DNA of 64,000 bases from Candidatus Ichthyocystis hellenicum (lineage in GTDB: Bacteria; Pseudomonadota; Gammaproteobacteria; Burkholderiales; 2013Ark19i), in assembly GCF_001460935.1 (NCBI RefSeq), contig NZ_LN906597.1:1149398-1213397 (forward strand), given 5' to 3'. Below are positions 36,008 through 46,562 of this stretch, piece by piece. A program made the position numbers and the translations under genes. The notes under the pieces are model-generated. The model made no database searches, was not told the origin of the DNA, and saw only the letters and a program-made list of their open reading frames with translations. Each line of letters starts with the position of its first letter. Position 1 is the stretch's first letter.

Positions 36008-36841
36008 TTATGAATCTAGAGAGTTAATGTTTTCTTTCATAATTTTTATAAACATAGTTACCAATTTGGGTGATGATGCCAGAACATCTCCGGATTCTAA
36101 GTAAGTTATATTTTTTTGAGGAAAAAGTTCCGACACTATTCCTCCTGCCTCTGTTACTAGCAGGCTTCCAGCAGCTATGTCGAAAGTCTTCAATTTTTCA
36201 CCAAAAAACGCATCAAATCTACCCGTTGCAACATATGAAAGAGCCAATGACGATGATCCCATGACACGAAAGCTGTTAATCCTGCTATTAAGCGCTTGTA
36301 TAACGGTTAAATTATCTCCATCTTTTTGGGGTTTTTGTGTGCATATGTTAACGTGAGCTTGAGATATATTTGAGCATGTAGATACTCTAATTCTTCTGTC
36401 ATTTAAGAATGCCCCTACACCCCTGCTAGCCGTGAACATTTCGTTTAAATTAGGGTCATATACCACGCCGTGAGTTACGATACCCCTTTCTATGAGACCT
36501 ATGGATATAGCGTAGTGTGGTATGCCGTGTATAAAATTATTGGTGCCGTCAATTGGATCTATATACCAAACACTATTACTGTTCCTTTTGTATGCCCAAC
36601 CACATTCTTCAGAATATATATCATGTTCTGGGTATATATTGTGTATCATTGATACAATGCACCGCTCTGCGTTGACATCAGTATTAGTGGAAAATGTTCC
36701 ATCTTCTTTCTTTTTGATCTTTATCTGATTTTTATCTATGGAATCACGAATGATTATAGATGAAGCCTGGCGTACTGCCTTAATTGCAGTGCTTAGGTAG
36801 TGGTGCACGTAAACTCCTATTATGGATTTATTACCCACCAT
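36008..36841 (-). CDS. suhB: Inositol monophosphatase family protein (SuhB-like)
   Basis: 277 residues. Mg-dependent phosphatase motifs: Y-S-E-E-C-G-W (first metal Glu), W-Y-I-D-P-I-D-G-T-N-N-F near 91-102, and F-D-I-A-A-G-S-L-L-V-T-E-A-G-G near the C-terminus. In proteobacteria this family member (SuhB) also assists rRNA antitermination. CysQ-type relatives have similar motifs, but length and the G-T-N-N-F form favour SuhB. It lies 68 bp upstream of icd on the same strand. Confidence 0.92.
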   Translation of the reverse strand: MVGNKSIIGVYVHHYLSTAIKAVRQASSIIIRDSIDKNQIKIKKKEDGTFSTNTDVNAERCIVSMIHNIYPEHDIYSEECGWAYKRNSNSVWYIDPIDGTNNFIHGIPHYAISIGLIERGIVTHGVVYDPNLNEMFTASRGVGAFLNDRRIRVSTCSNISQAHVNICTQKPQKDGDNLTVIQALNSRINSFRVMGSSSLALSYVATGRFDAFFGEKLKTFDIAAGSLLVTEAGGIVSELFPQKNITYLESGDVLASSPKLVTMFIKIMKENINSLDS

Positions 36842-37120
36842 TCTAACATATACGGATTCTTAATATACAGAGCGAGAGTACGCTCATATGGTACCTCTGC
36901 CGACTAGACAACGAATACTAATATCCATAGGCACGAGTATCATCACACATACTTATTGCAATTTTATGCAAAATTCCACATTATTTGTGTAATGATCCAC
37001 TTCATATTCCCCAAGTCTTATCTGCATCAATATACTCCACAATTATCCACGTTACCAACAATTCCGTAGAAAGCAATAGCATCCAAAAAAGATCTAACTT
37101 CTTTTTTATATATTATTCCG

Positions 37121-39007
37121 TTACATCACTTTGCTACGGTTTTCACAGAGTCTTCTGTATTCTCCCATGGAAAGAGTTTCTATGTCCCGGACAATATACT
37201 TAGCTATTTTTTCTGAGCTTTTTTTATCTAAACTAAGAACTTTTTCATCACACAATACGAGAGCTCTTTCCAGTGAAACTTTTATTTTATCAATCGATTT
37301 TTGTGACAGAATAGATATGTAATTGGACACATATGAACCTTTCTTTAACTTATGAAGCCTAACCACAGAATTGCTGTTTGACTCAGAGTTAACTATTTTC
37401 TTGGCAATTATATCTACATTATTATATAAAATTTCATCTTTAGCTATTATTTCACGTATAGAAATGCATATATCACTGATTTCTTTCAAATCTTTGTTGC
37501 AAAAATATACATTGTGACAACGAGAGAACATCCAATTTTTAATCAAAATATTTGATGCACTTGCCACAGCGGGATAGAATTTCTCTCTTAGGGCGGTTGC
37601 GCACTTGATTATCATTTTTTTTGCATTAATTGGCAATTGTTCTGAGAATGATTTCCGACTCCTCATATCTACAGAAACTCTTACACCGTTCACATTAACC
37701 TTAATTTTGGTTTGCACGACCCCAATAGCATCTTCATCTGTGATATTTTCTGCTAGTTTTTTGCAATACCCATCCAATTTAACCAGCAACGCATCAATTG
37801 ACAAGAATAGAAGATTTCTAATATCGGCCATAGACATCCCCTCAACTATTACAATGTCCTCCGGTTCTTTGTCATTCAGTGCATACTCGTTGATTTTACC
37901 CAGGATATATTTTTTTGCACTAGAGAATGTGCCAGTAAGGTCAGGAATTATGAACTGAGGAGTATTATTTGCTGCAATAGCTTTAGCTTCACGTGCACTA
38001 TTGCTACGATTCTTACTAAACAAGTACCCAATTTCTCCTAGAATACAATCCTCAAACTCCTTGTCGTAGAAACTAGTGTCTCTTAGGATTGCATCGTAAG
38101 GGCAATAATAATACACCGCTGCCGATTTTGGGTTCCAGCAAGATATATATTTTTCTGAAAAATTCAATGGTGCTATGTTTTCGGAAACATTTGTGATTAA
38201 AGGCGAATTTTCAGCAATTGTAGTGGGATTTTCAGTAATTGCATTTATTCTGCCGATGTAACGGAACTCATCTTTTTCATTAAAATGGCAGTTTAATCCT
38301 GAGCTATCAATAGTGGATAATGTATTGATGCTAGCAGCTGAACCAATCTTATCTAATACATGTGATTCAGATTCCTCGTTAAAAAAACCGTGTGCTTTTA
38401 AGCTATCAATACAGGTGTCACCAAGATATTTATCAATCATTTCAAACAAACTCTTATCGATACAGTCTGTTTTTAAATCTGTATGATTGTAAGCTGAAAT
38501 ATTATCAATACATGCGTCGTCAACGTCAGAGTTTACTAGTTGTTTCAGATATTCTTTCAGCCATTCTGACGAATAGTAATCATGATCGACAAAATTTGAA
38601 GATGAAGAGTTACTGCAAACTTCAGAAAACAAGTTTCCAGAGAGCTCAGGGAGTGTAGTATGTTCGTCATAGCAGCAATAATCCATCTCCTCCTGTTTGT
38701 TAGACAAAAGTTGCGTTGTCTGAGTTAGAGGTTGCAGCGAAGCAGACGGATCTCCACCTAATTCTGTACATGAACCAGGTGACGTTCTAGTGACGGTATC
38801 ACTAGAACGTATGCCCTCCCGACAATAGGATGAATCTATCCCAAGTAAAGAGACAACCTTTTCTTCAGAAGGGTTGGTAATCCCTGGTTCTTCTGAACAA
38901 CACGATTCACTACCTATGTAACCATCAAAATCGCCAGTGTTATACATGTCGCCAACATGCTGTAATTCAGGCATGCATGGTGATTCACTATTAGTCAAAT
39001 TATGCAT
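37121..39007 (-). CDS. Modular family protein with one type C module, 628 aa
   Basis: Function unknown. The ATG at 39007 (M-H-N-L-T-N) is preferred over a TTG at 39025. Residues 1-300 are acidic, Ser/Cys/Asn-rich and low in complexity, including L-P-E-L-S-G-N-L-F-S, an element also in the 535-aa neighbour. The type C module follows: the G-M-S-M-A-D-I-R turn near 391, a degenerate F-F position (A-L-L-V-K-L), L-P-x-x lost, and C-H-N-V-Y near 495. The C-terminus ends Y-R-R-L-C-E-N-R. No signal peptide or span. It is probably cytoplasmic or secreted by a signal-less route (inference). A decayed relative lies just upstream. Confidence 0.88.
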   Translation of the reverse strand: MHNLTNSESPCMPELQHVGDMYNTGDFDGYIGSESCCSEEPGITNPSEEKVVSLLGIDSSYCREGIRSSDTVTRTSPGSCTELGGDPSASLQPLTQTTQLLSNKQEEMDYCCYDEHTTLPELSGNLFSEVCSNSSSSNFVDHDYYSSEWLKEYLKQLVNSDVDDACIDNISAYNHTDLKTDCIDKSLFEMIDKYLGDTCIDSLKAHGFFNEESESHVLDKIGSAASINTLSTIDSSGLNCHFNEKDEFRYIGRINAITENPTTIAENSPLITNVSENIAPLNFSEKYISCWNPKSAAVYYYCPYDAILRDTSFYDKEFEDCILGEIGYLFSKNRSNSAREAKAIAANNTPQFIIPDLTGTFSSAKKYILGKINEYALNDKEPEDIVIVEGMSMADIRNLLFLSIDALLVKLDGYCKKLAENITDEDAIGVVQTKIKVNVNGVRVSVDMRSRKSFSEQLPINAKKMIIKCATALREKFYPAVASASNILIKNWMFSRCHNVYFCNKDLKEISDICISIREIIAKDEILYNNVDIIAKKIVNSESNSNSVVRLHKLKKGSYVSNYISILSQKSIDKIKVSLERALVLCDEKVLSLDKKSSEKIAKYIVRDIETLSMGEYRRLCENRSKVM

Positions 39008-39045
39008 ATAAAATGTAAGTCGCAAATGTCGTTTGATAGCCCCTC

Positions 39046-39073
39046 ATTATACATAACCTGTATATTTTAGTAA
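39046..39073 (-). promoter_or_regulatory. Candidate promoter of the 628-aa modular gene
   Basis: Perfect TATAAT at 39046-39051 with TTACTA at 39068-39073, spacer 16 bases, about 39 bases before the ATG at 39007. Confidence 0.3.
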
Positions 39074-39252
39074 TGAGAAATTGTATATGAAATATGATTA
39101 TTATTGTGTGTCTTATCCGCAAACAAATTAAGGTTGTGATTTATCATATTTTATATATTGAGGCAATTAGGTGATTAAATTTTATTTAAAATTATAAAGA
39201 TGACGTTTTTTATATTACTACGCGTAATGCAATTAATGTACTTATCTATCAT

Positions 39253-39960
39253 TTATGTTAAGTTAAAATAACTTAGTACGTTCTCTTTGAAAATTCTCTT
39301 GCAATATTTTGTGGTCGTATAATCATCTTCAACTAGAGTATTCAATGTTTTTGTGAGTTTGTTGTTATTTAAATTAAGCATAATTTTATTCTGTGCATAG
39401 GTGTTTTCCATAATCTTTTTAAGTATACTTAATTACTCAACAATATGTTTGCTGTTGATTGGTATTCGTGCAATTTTCTAAGAAATTTAATTTATCGGTA
39501 AATGTTTTATATCCTAGTATTTTTGCGTATCTTGAGACAAATATATTGCTGATATTTTTTGATATCCTTAATTTATATCTTCCAAGATCATAGAAGGAGT
39601 TTATATGGTATTTACCCAGTATAGTTTTAACTTAGTGCTGTGATGTTACGACCTCTTCATCTAAGATGTTGTCAATAATATTTTTTATGCTTGTACAGTA
39701 TTTTTGTCGATCGCCATAATGAAATTGATGATGGTGTTTTTATTCTAATTTATGTCACTCTTTCAGGTAAGTCTTAAATCATTTAAGAGGGGGTGATATC
39801 GTTATAACTTGCATCTTTATAGAAATTAAAATTTCAAACGAGGATGCTAATTTTCTTAGGAGTGTTTTTTGTTTCGATAAGATATGAGGTATGTGCGAGA
39901 CGGTTTTTCACAATACGATTATCAGAACTATTTATCATATAGTTATAAATAATGTGGTAT
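39253..39960 (-). pseudogene. Decayed type C modular gene (frameshifted relic)
   Basis: Successive minus-strand fragments in different frames read like the tail half of a type C protein. (1) N-S-S-D-N-R-I-V-K-N then, after a shift, L-R-K-L-A-S-S-F (compare L-M-R-I-A-S-S-L in the 535-aa protein). (2) Y-C-T-S-I-K-N-I-I-D-N-I-L (compare C-I-S-I-R-E-I-I in the 628-aa protein). (3) Y-K-L-R-I-S-K-N-I-S. (4) N-K-I-M-L-N-L-N-N-N-K-L-T-K, ending at a TAA at 39253 (compare the N-x-x-V-x-S-L-D-K-K tail element). At least three frameshifts or stops separate them. The 5' limit is uncertain, and no G-M-S turn survives. Confidence 0.5.
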
Positions 39961-40403
39961 TTATATTGTTGCTTATTAAATTTATTTAATAATTTTTAAT
40001 CTGCTTATTTTTCATTTAGTTATATTTATTCAACGAATATGACATTTAGTGTTTTATCAATGTGTTTCTGAGAATTGTTTTTATTGTTTGTGTTGCCTCC
40101 AGCACTATCATAGTAGTGTGTTTGGGGGGGTATTTGATAATAATTATATTTACCAGTTTTATAACTAGGGTCTATATGACGTTACATAATGCCATTGCAA
40201 AACACAAAGTGTTACAACATAAACATATCTGCCACATGATGTCATATGTGAATTATATTCGCATTTAATATTTTTGGTTTTTTGCATTATATAGATTGTA
40301 ACATAAGTTGCCGTACCACTTACTATGCTATATTCTGCGAATACTTGTATCAAAACACCTTAGCAAAGAAGTTATGGCGTACTAAATGTATGACTATAAC
40401 ATA
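39961..40403. other. AT-rich interval with no supported gene
   Basis: Possibly further decayed sequence of the relic. A 68-codon hydrophobic frame on the plus strand (40062-40268) and an opposing 62-codon frame overlap each other and lack ribosome sites; neither is supported. Confidence 0.4.
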
Positions 40404-42011
40404 CTAATAGAGACTAATATTTTTTGCTGCACTAGAGCAGGTGTTGCTGTATGATTTTAAAGATATATTTTGCAAGTCAACAATTAAGCATCTTGCCATT
40501 TTTTCTATTGTTTTCTTATCTAGGCTAACTACATTTCTGTTGTGAATTACAAGCGATTTTGACAACGAAATCCTCAATTGATCAAGTGATTGATTAGACA
40601 AGATGTTTATATGGCTATGTACGCTTTTACCCGTTGATAGCTTATGATTGCCAACAACGGAAACACATGAACAGCGATAATTTCTTTTAGTAATTGTTTT
40701 GGCAATATCATCAATATTAGACAGTAGCAAAAAATCATTGATTATCAGCTCATTTGCTTTGATAATTGTATTACATATTTCCCCTATTGACTTGTCGTAA
40801 ATGTATATTCCATGGCATTCTGAAAATAGCCACTTTCTAATGGAGATTTCCGAGGAATTTTCTATTTCATTAAGAATTTTCTGGGGCAGACTGGAAGCGA
40901 TTCTCATGAGCATTTCCTTAATTTTTTTTTGAAAAGGATCAGACCTTTTTTTGCTAGATGGTATGCTTAACGCATGTTGCGACGAAACCTTAATCTTAGA
41001 TTGCATTATTAAAGAAATATCATCTATCCCAGAGTTTTCAATCATTCCTTGTATTTGTTCACAATATTCTGATATTTTTGTGAAAAAATCATTGTTTTTT
41101 GCTAGAATACCCTTAATGTCATCTATGGACATGCCATTAAGTATTGGTATCCTTGTGCTGTTATAAGCATCAGCTAAATCACGAGGAATATTACTAGTAA
41201 TAAAGTCTTTAGCTCTTTGAAACGTTAAATAAAGATCAATATTATTGCTGTTACTATTGATTATTCTGCCATAATTGCTTGATGATCTACGTCTACTACT
41301 TGCTTTTTTAATATTTTTCAAAATAAAATCCTTAAACATTTCATCGCAGACATCTATATCTTCTATGGCGAAAGAATATGCTGACTTAGTGAGCAATACG
41401 GATTTGGGATCCCAGTAAGAATTGGACAGTGAAATTAGCATATCCGCATCTTCAGAGGGAAGTATCAATAAATTTGTTTTTTCTGATTCAACGCAATGAT
41501 CAATGATTGGTACGTGTGCATTGTTAGTATATAGTTCATAAGTATTATTTCTGATTGAGGTAGGATCATAGTTTTTTTCCTGTATTAGTTCTTTGTCATA
41601 ATGTGAGCTTTCCAATAGCTTAATATCATTTTCGATATTGCTGAGTTTTGTAGATACAAAGTCAGGTAATTCAGTACAATTTCTAAGAGTATATAGCTCC
41701 GGAGATGAATTATCTAACAACTCATTGCTGATTTGATTGATGTAATGATCTGAAGATAAACTTTCCAACAACTCAGCATTAGTTTGGGTGCTATCATCGT
41801 CAGAAAATAGTTTTCCTGATAAATTGGGAAGTTCTTGACTGAAAAGGTAGTTTTCATATATATCTTGTTCTTGATTTGGTAAAATGCATTCCAAGGAGGG
41901 CACAGAATATTGACCTGTACTAATTGGGTAGATCACATTACCCTCATGCTGATAAAAGTCGCCTTCCGTGGGATTCCACTGAAGATTTGTGGGTGAAATA
42001 TTAAAAGACAT
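40404..42011 (-). CDS. Modular family protein with one type C module, 535 aa
   Basis: Function unknown. The N-terminal roughly 190 residues are acidic and Ser/Asn/Thr-rich, with L-P-N-L-S-G-K-L-F-S shared with the 628-aa protein. The module starts with Y-S-F-A-I-E-D-I-D-V near 210. It has G-M-S-I-D-D-I-K near 292, N-N-D-F-F-T-K-I-S-E-Y-C, S-L-P-Q-K-I and C-H-G-I-Y-I-Y near 396. The tail has S-L-D-K-K-T-I-E-K-M-A-R and a Y-S-N-T-C element in place of Y-x-x-L-C. An AGGA about 11 bases upstream of the ATG is the only ribosome site. It has the same strand and style as its neighbours and is probably an independent transcript, since 300-400 non-coding bases separate them. Confidence 0.88.
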   Translation of the reverse strand: MSFNISPTNLQWNPTEGDFYQHEGNVIYPISTGQYSVPSLECILPNQEQDIYENYLFSQELPNLSGKLFSDDDSTQTNAELLESLSSDHYINQISNELLDNSSPELYTLRNCTELPDFVSTKLSNIENDIKLLESSHYDKELIQEKNYDPTSIRNNTYELYTNNAHVPIIDHCVESEKTNLLILPSEDADMLISLSNSYWDPKSVLLTKSAYSFAIEDIDVCDEMFKDFILKNIKKASSRRRSSSNYGRIINSNSNNIDLYLTFQRAKDFITSNIPRDLADAYNSTRIPILNGMSIDDIKGILAKNNDFFTKISEYCEQIQGMIENSGIDDISLIMQSKIKVSSQHALSIPSSKKRSDPFQKKIKEMLMRIASSLPQKILNEIENSSEISIRKWLFSECHGIYIYDKSIGEICNTIIKANELIINDFLLLSNIDDIAKTITKRNYRCSCVSVVGNHKLSTGKSVHSHINILSNQSLDQLRISLSKSLVIHNRNVVSLDKKTIEKMARCLIVDLQNISLKSYSNTCSSAAKNISLY

Positions 42012-42302
42012 ATAGATAAGTCCTACAGTTTACTTAATTCAAACGTAAGTTTATTAGTAAGCGCATAAATGCTAACTAACATTAGTCGCTGCATTATCAA
42101 AAATTAATGATCTTAGCTATTTTCGTAAAAGTGATTACTCTCCGTGTTTACACTACGTGAGTAAGTGTACTCGCGATATTTGCTAAAAGTACAATCGCTT
42201 AAATTGTACAGTTTAAGATCAAAAATTATACCAAAAATATAACTCCTTATCTTTTTATAATCAACCAATATTGCAGTCAGCAACTTGCACAGAAAGACTT
42301 AG

Positions 42303-44165
42303 TTAGTTGCTAACCACTACCTTATTAATAGTTTTATCTGTACATAATTTTCTATAAGATTCCACAGACATATTTACTATATCAATAATTAGATGGTCTA
42401 CCATGTTTTTTACTGATATCTCATCTAAATGAACCAGTATTTTACCATTAAAGACAAAAGATTCTCTCATCTCATTCATTAATCTATCAGTTGAGTTTTT
42501 TGCTAAATCAAATATGCGATCAACTAATCCCAAGATTTTCATTGAATCATAAAATGAACTGATACTGCCTTTTTCAATACTTTCAGTGACTACATGCATT
42601 TTATCTATCAAAAGATTATCTCTAACTATTGCTTCTTGTACTTCAACGCATGTAGCATATGTTTTTCTTAAATAAGAGTTGTACAAATATACTCCGTGAT
42701 ATTTAGTGAATAACCAACCTTTAAGTATTTCTAATCTTACGTTTTCTATTACTATGCGAATCTTTTCTGGCAAGCAGGACACACATTTTATTATCATTTT
42801 CGATATGTTTTTTCTAAATACCAAAGATTTCTTTATCGAAGGTGGAAAATAAAATTTATGCAATACTTTTCCTAGATAAACGTTAACTGATGATTGAAGA
42901 ACTCGAGAAACATCACCATTTTTAGAAAAACTCATAATGTCCAACTTAAGTTGATTGCAGCGCTCAGACAATTTGATGAAAAAATTATTATTATTAACTA
43001 AAAGAATCCTAATATCATGTATAGACATACCTTCACATACAGGTACATCCATATCACCATGAAGTCCGATGATGTGAGGAGAAATAATTTTTTTGATGTA
43101 CTGTCTTGTTTTAATAAGAGTAGGAATTAAATCCATACTGCAAGATTCATAAGGGAGTGACGTATTTTCATCAGGTGGATGCTTAGACCCCTTAATTTTT
43201 TTCAAAATAAAAATTCTAATATCATTAGTGTCAACGCTAATATTTTCTATAGCAAGAATATACGAAACGGAAAGAGATAGCTCAGAAGGTTTGAGATCTT
43301 TGTGTAAATGCAGGGGTGATACGGTAAATTTCTCTTTTAATGTTGGCATCAGTTTTTTATTTTTTCTTATTGCGTTACCTTGATTAAACTGTTCTAAACT
43401 GTAGCTGATATTGCTGGTAGAGGGTTCGTTGTTTTCGCAAAATTTATTATTGTCATATGCATTGTAGTTGCTTATGGGCATTTGTTGTGTACATATTATT
43501 GATTCACCCGGCATTATTTTGTCTCCCAAAAAACATAATTCTTCATTGTAACGGCTATCTTGGGTACTTTGTTGCGCATTTGTATCAAAATTATATTGCT
43601 GAGTTGGATATTCACATTCGTTTGTTTCTAAGGGGAATGATGGGTAGTTACTTACTGTTGATGCATATATTTCTGTTCCATTATTAAATGGGAAAAATTT
43701 ACTGCTGTTACAACTACTATTGCTTTCTATTTCTTTTTCCCAAGATGACGATTGATTTGTTCTTGTAAAGCATGATGGCATATCATATCTGTAACCGCAG
43801 TTATTACTTCCAGATTCAGCACTACCTGCATATTGATAGCGTTCCAAATTACTACTTGATAATTGATTATCAACCTGACTATTTTCAAGTCCAGATGATA
43901 ACCACTTCGGATATTCATTATTGATAAGGTGCTCAGTATTAAAAGTGCATTGCTGTTGAAACCCGAGATATCCTTGTTGATATAAATGATGATCATAAGA
44001 TGTTCGATTGAGAGCAAATGGGGGATGATTGTTAAAACCATGCTCCTGATCATACATCAAATTCGTCGAGCTAGCGCATGAATTATCTAATGTTGAAGAA
44101 CTTTCCACATCATATGCTGAGAGTTCATCATTAGTTGATAGCTCAGAATTTGAAATATGATTCAT
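42303..44165 (-). CDS. Modular family protein with one type C module, 620 aa
   Basis: Function unknown. The ATG has GAGG about 9 bases upstream. Residues 1-290 are rich in Ser, Asn, Tyr and Gln (Y-Q-Q-G-Y-L-G-F-Q-Q-Q), unlike the more acidic neighbours. The module follows: A-I-E-N-I-S-V-D near 315, R-Q-Y-I-K-K-I-I-S-P-H-I, G-M-S-I-H-D-I-R near 378, N-N-F-F-I-K-L-S-E-R-C, C-L-P-E-K-I, and Y-H-G-V-Y-L-Y near 490. The tail ends S-Y-R-K-L-C-T-D-K. No signal peptide or membrane span. Confidence 0.88.
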   Translation of the reverse strand: MNHISNSELSTNDELSAYDVESSSTLDNSCASSTNLMYDQEHGFNNHPPFALNRTSYDHHLYQQGYLGFQQQCTFNTEHLINNEYPKWLSSGLENSQVDNQLSSSNLERYQYAGSAESGSNNCGYRYDMPSCFTRTNQSSSWEKEIESNSSCNSSKFFPFNNGTEIYASTVSNYPSFPLETNECEYPTQQYNFDTNAQQSTQDSRYNEELCFLGDKIMPGESIICTQQMPISNYNAYDNNKFCENNEPSTSNISYSLEQFNQGNAIRKNKKLMPTLKEKFTVSPLHLHKDLKPSELSLSVSYILAIENISVDTNDIRIFILKKIKGSKHPPDENTSLPYESCSMDLIPTLIKTRQYIKKIISPHIIGLHGDMDVPVCEGMSIHDIRILLVNNNNFFIKLSERCNQLKLDIMSFSKNGDVSRVLQSSVNVYLGKVLHKFYFPPSIKKSLVFRKNISKMIIKCVSCLPEKIRIVIENVRLEILKGWLFTKYHGVYLYNSYLRKTYATCVEVQEAIVRDNLLIDKMHVVTESIEKGSISSFYDSMKILGLVDRIFDLAKNSTDRLMNEMRESFVFNGKILVHLDEISVKNMVDHLIIDIVNMSVESYRKLCTDKTINKVVVSN

Positions 44166-44769
44166 ATCGTTTGCCTCAATACAAGTGTGTTACTGATTTT
44201 ATACTATACGACTAATACTCAATTTACGTGGAATGCTATACCAATAAAGCTGGTAAAATTTAATGAGTGCCGTATAAACTTTTTGGTTTTGGATGAAATT
44301 AATGAACATTTAATATTACCAATTTGTACAGGAAAGAAATTTTCTCTTATCCTTAGAAACTCTTTCTATGACATTTAGTAGTACTGTATGGCATAAATTA
44401 TAATCTGTGTATAATATTCATGTCTTCTCTCTATATGGTATGTCCTTACTAAACTAATACAATAAAATTGTGCATTTGATATTATTGTATGGTCACTATA
44501 GAAATAGTGCGTTGCTTTAGTTTGAAGAACCAAATCGCATATCTGACTGTAATAAAACTTGTAACATAAATGCATTTGTACTAACAACAGCTTTTATTCT
44601 AATGCTGCAATTCTTAAGTCGTATGGAATATAATATTAATTAACTAGTTTGTAGAAATGTTTTTACTAAAAATAGTGTGTTCTTAATTTGATAAAAATTG
44701 GTGAAAAACAAATGAATTTGGTATACACTTGTCACGACGTGGCGAAACTAAATATATATGGTGGTTAGA
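44166..44769. other. Divergent intergenic interval
   Basis: About 600 AT-rich bases between two divergently read modular genes, holding both promoters. Two short frames (44157-44378 plus, 44375-44587 minus) have no ribosome site and no family similarity; I do not call them. Confidence 0.45.
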
Positions 44770-46512
44770 ATGTATCCTAATATTTCATATCCTAATTTTC
44801 CAGCTACTAGAGATATGGAAAGAGGTAGCGATAGTGACTCTAGTGGTTGCATAGATAGAGAAAATTGTATAGATGCTAGTTCCTGTGCCAGTAGTAGTAT
44901 TTCTGAAGGTAGCGACTTGTTGCAAAATAATGTTGCCGAGAATAGATTTTCTGAAACTCGTTCTATTGTATCTAATCGAAATCTTAATCAACGTTGTACT
45001 GAATTATGCCAAGTTGATGGTTATGCACATTTGTCACAACAATATTTAAATTTTTCAACTATTTATTTATGCAACAGTATTGCATTGCAAAATTATACTA
45101 ATACTATTGTTGTGCCTTCTTTTCCGATTTGTCCAAAAAGGAGCAATGACCAATCTGGCAACAAATCCTCAGGTTTTAATTTTTTTCAGGCGCGTAATGA
45201 TGACGGATGTTTGCTGAGGGCGAAAGAAGGTAAGACTGATCTTGCAATGGATCAGGAAAATAAAAATGCTGAAGTGGAAGAACCAACTCCTGGTATTGAT
45301 TGCTCTGATGATGATGCGAATTGTGTGCCTATGGAAGCAACTAGCAATGAGAGGACTTCTGCAATAAGTCAGGAATGTAAAAATGATGATACGGAGGAGC
45401 GTGTTTTTGGTGCCGGCTGCTCAGTTCCGGGATTGTATTGGGGAGAGTGTAAGTTATATTTACCAAAAAATTACAACTACTGTAATGTGTTGCATATGGC
45501 GTACAATTGCAGCATATATAAATGTATTCTAGAGAAGGTTGATGTTCGTGATGTAGAATTTGAAAATTTCATTGCGTGCAATGTTATTTCTGCAGTAAAA
45601 AAGAAAAAGGAACCGTATGGTGTGAGGTTTTATCAGTCCTGCAGTTTGGATTTGTCTGTTACTCGTAATAATGCGAAATTATTTGTTTTTAACAAGGTAT
45701 CGTCTTGTATGAATGGCATTGATGATGGTGAAGATGTAGTGCTGTCTGAAGGGATGTCTATAGAAGATATTAAATCTCTTATGCTTTCGAATGAATTTTT
45801 TTTGAAGTTATCTGATAAATGTAAATTGATCAAAAGAAGTGTTTCTTTATCTAGTGAATCTGATATTCCTTCTTTAGTGCAATCAAAGATTAAGATTTTT
45901 TCAGAAAAGTGCGGGGTGGGGTATGTGTTTTCTCTGTCATCCAACAAGAAGAAATCACTGAGTTTTATTGTTAATACAAAGAGGATGATAGAGAGAGTAA
46001 TATTAAGTTTGCCCGAGGGATTTTCTTCTGTGGTTGGTCGTTCCACTGATGATGATATCAAAAGTTGGTTTTTTTCGGATTGTCACGGTGCACGTATATA
46101 TAAACCATTTTTTAAAATGATTGTCAATATATGTGTTGCTACGCATAGAATGGTACTGGAAGATCAAATGTTACTTGACAATGTGAGTTTAATAGCTGGT
46201 AATATTGTTGGTAGAGGCAATGGCATAAATTCAATTACCAGTATTATAAATTTCCATAAGTTAGTTGAGAATGGCACTTCTGTATACGATCGTATATCAA
46301 ATTTGTCTGGTATGTATGTTAGTAATATATCAACTGTATTGGAGAACTCTATTGTATTGTTACCTGATAGTAAGTTAGGTAACTTGAGTAAGGAAATGGT
46401 TATAATAATGTCAAAACATTTTGTGGTTGATATAATTATGTCGTCTGTTCAGGCATATAAGTCACTTTGTAAGAGAAAGGTATCGGAAATGAGAGGGAAA
46501 TCTACTTCCTGA
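44770..46512 (+). CDS. Modular family protein with one type C module, 580 aa (plus strand)
   Basis: Function unknown; the only modular gene here on the plus strand. The start at 44770 is preferred over ATG 44758, because GGTGG lies 5-6 bases upstream and the protein then begins M-Y-P-N, like the M-Y-P-Y-F start of two relatives. Residues 1-230 are Ser/Asp/Cys-rich and acidic, with a duplicated E-C/N-K-N-(D/A)-x-E-E-(R/P) element. The module: Y-K-C-I-L-E-K-V-D-V, G-M-S-I-E-D-I-K near 328, S-N-E-F-F-L-K-L-S-D-K-C, S-L-P-E-G-F and C-H-G-A-R near 437. The tail has A-Y-K-S-L-C-K-R-K. Its reverse orientation implies a local inversion or separate insertion. Confidence 0.88.
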   Translation: MYPNISYPNFPATRDMERGSDSDSSGCIDRENCIDASSCASSSISEGSDLLQNNVAENRFSETRSIVSNRNLNQRCTELCQVDGYAHLSQQYLNFSTIYLCNSIALQNYTNTIVVPSFPICPKRSNDQSGNKSSGFNFFQARNDDGCLLRAKEGKTDLAMDQENKNAEVEEPTPGIDCSDDDANCVPMEATSNERTSAISQECKNDDTEERVFGAGCSVPGLYWGECKLYLPKNYNYCNVLHMAYNCSIYKCILEKVDVRDVEFENFIACNVISAVKKKKEPYGVRFYQSCSLDLSVTRNNAKLFVFNKVSSCMNGIDDGEDVVLSEGMSIEDIKSLMLSNEFFLKLSDKCKLIKRSVSLSSESDIPSLVQSKIKIFSEKCGVGYVFSLSSNKKKSLSFIVNTKRMIERVILSLPEGFSSVVGRSTDDDIKSWFFSDCHGARIYKPFFKMIVNICVATHRMVLEDQMLLDNVSLIAGNIVGRGNGINSITSIINFHKLVENGTSVYDRISNLSGMYVSNISTVLENSIVLLPDSKLGNLSKEMVIIMSKHFVVDIIMSSVQAYKSLCKRKVSEMRGKSTS

Positions 46513-46562
46513 TTTTTTACTTCGATAAATGATAAATGCCATTGTAGTTGCAATAATAAGTT

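Noticed and set aside
40062-40353. Short hydrophobic frames on both strands
   Set aside because: They overlap each other, lack ribosome sites and show no similarity to anything; AT-rich chance frames.
44157-44587. 73- and 70-codon frames between divergent modular genes
   Set aside because: The first begins inside the neighbouring gene; neither has a ribosome site or family motif.
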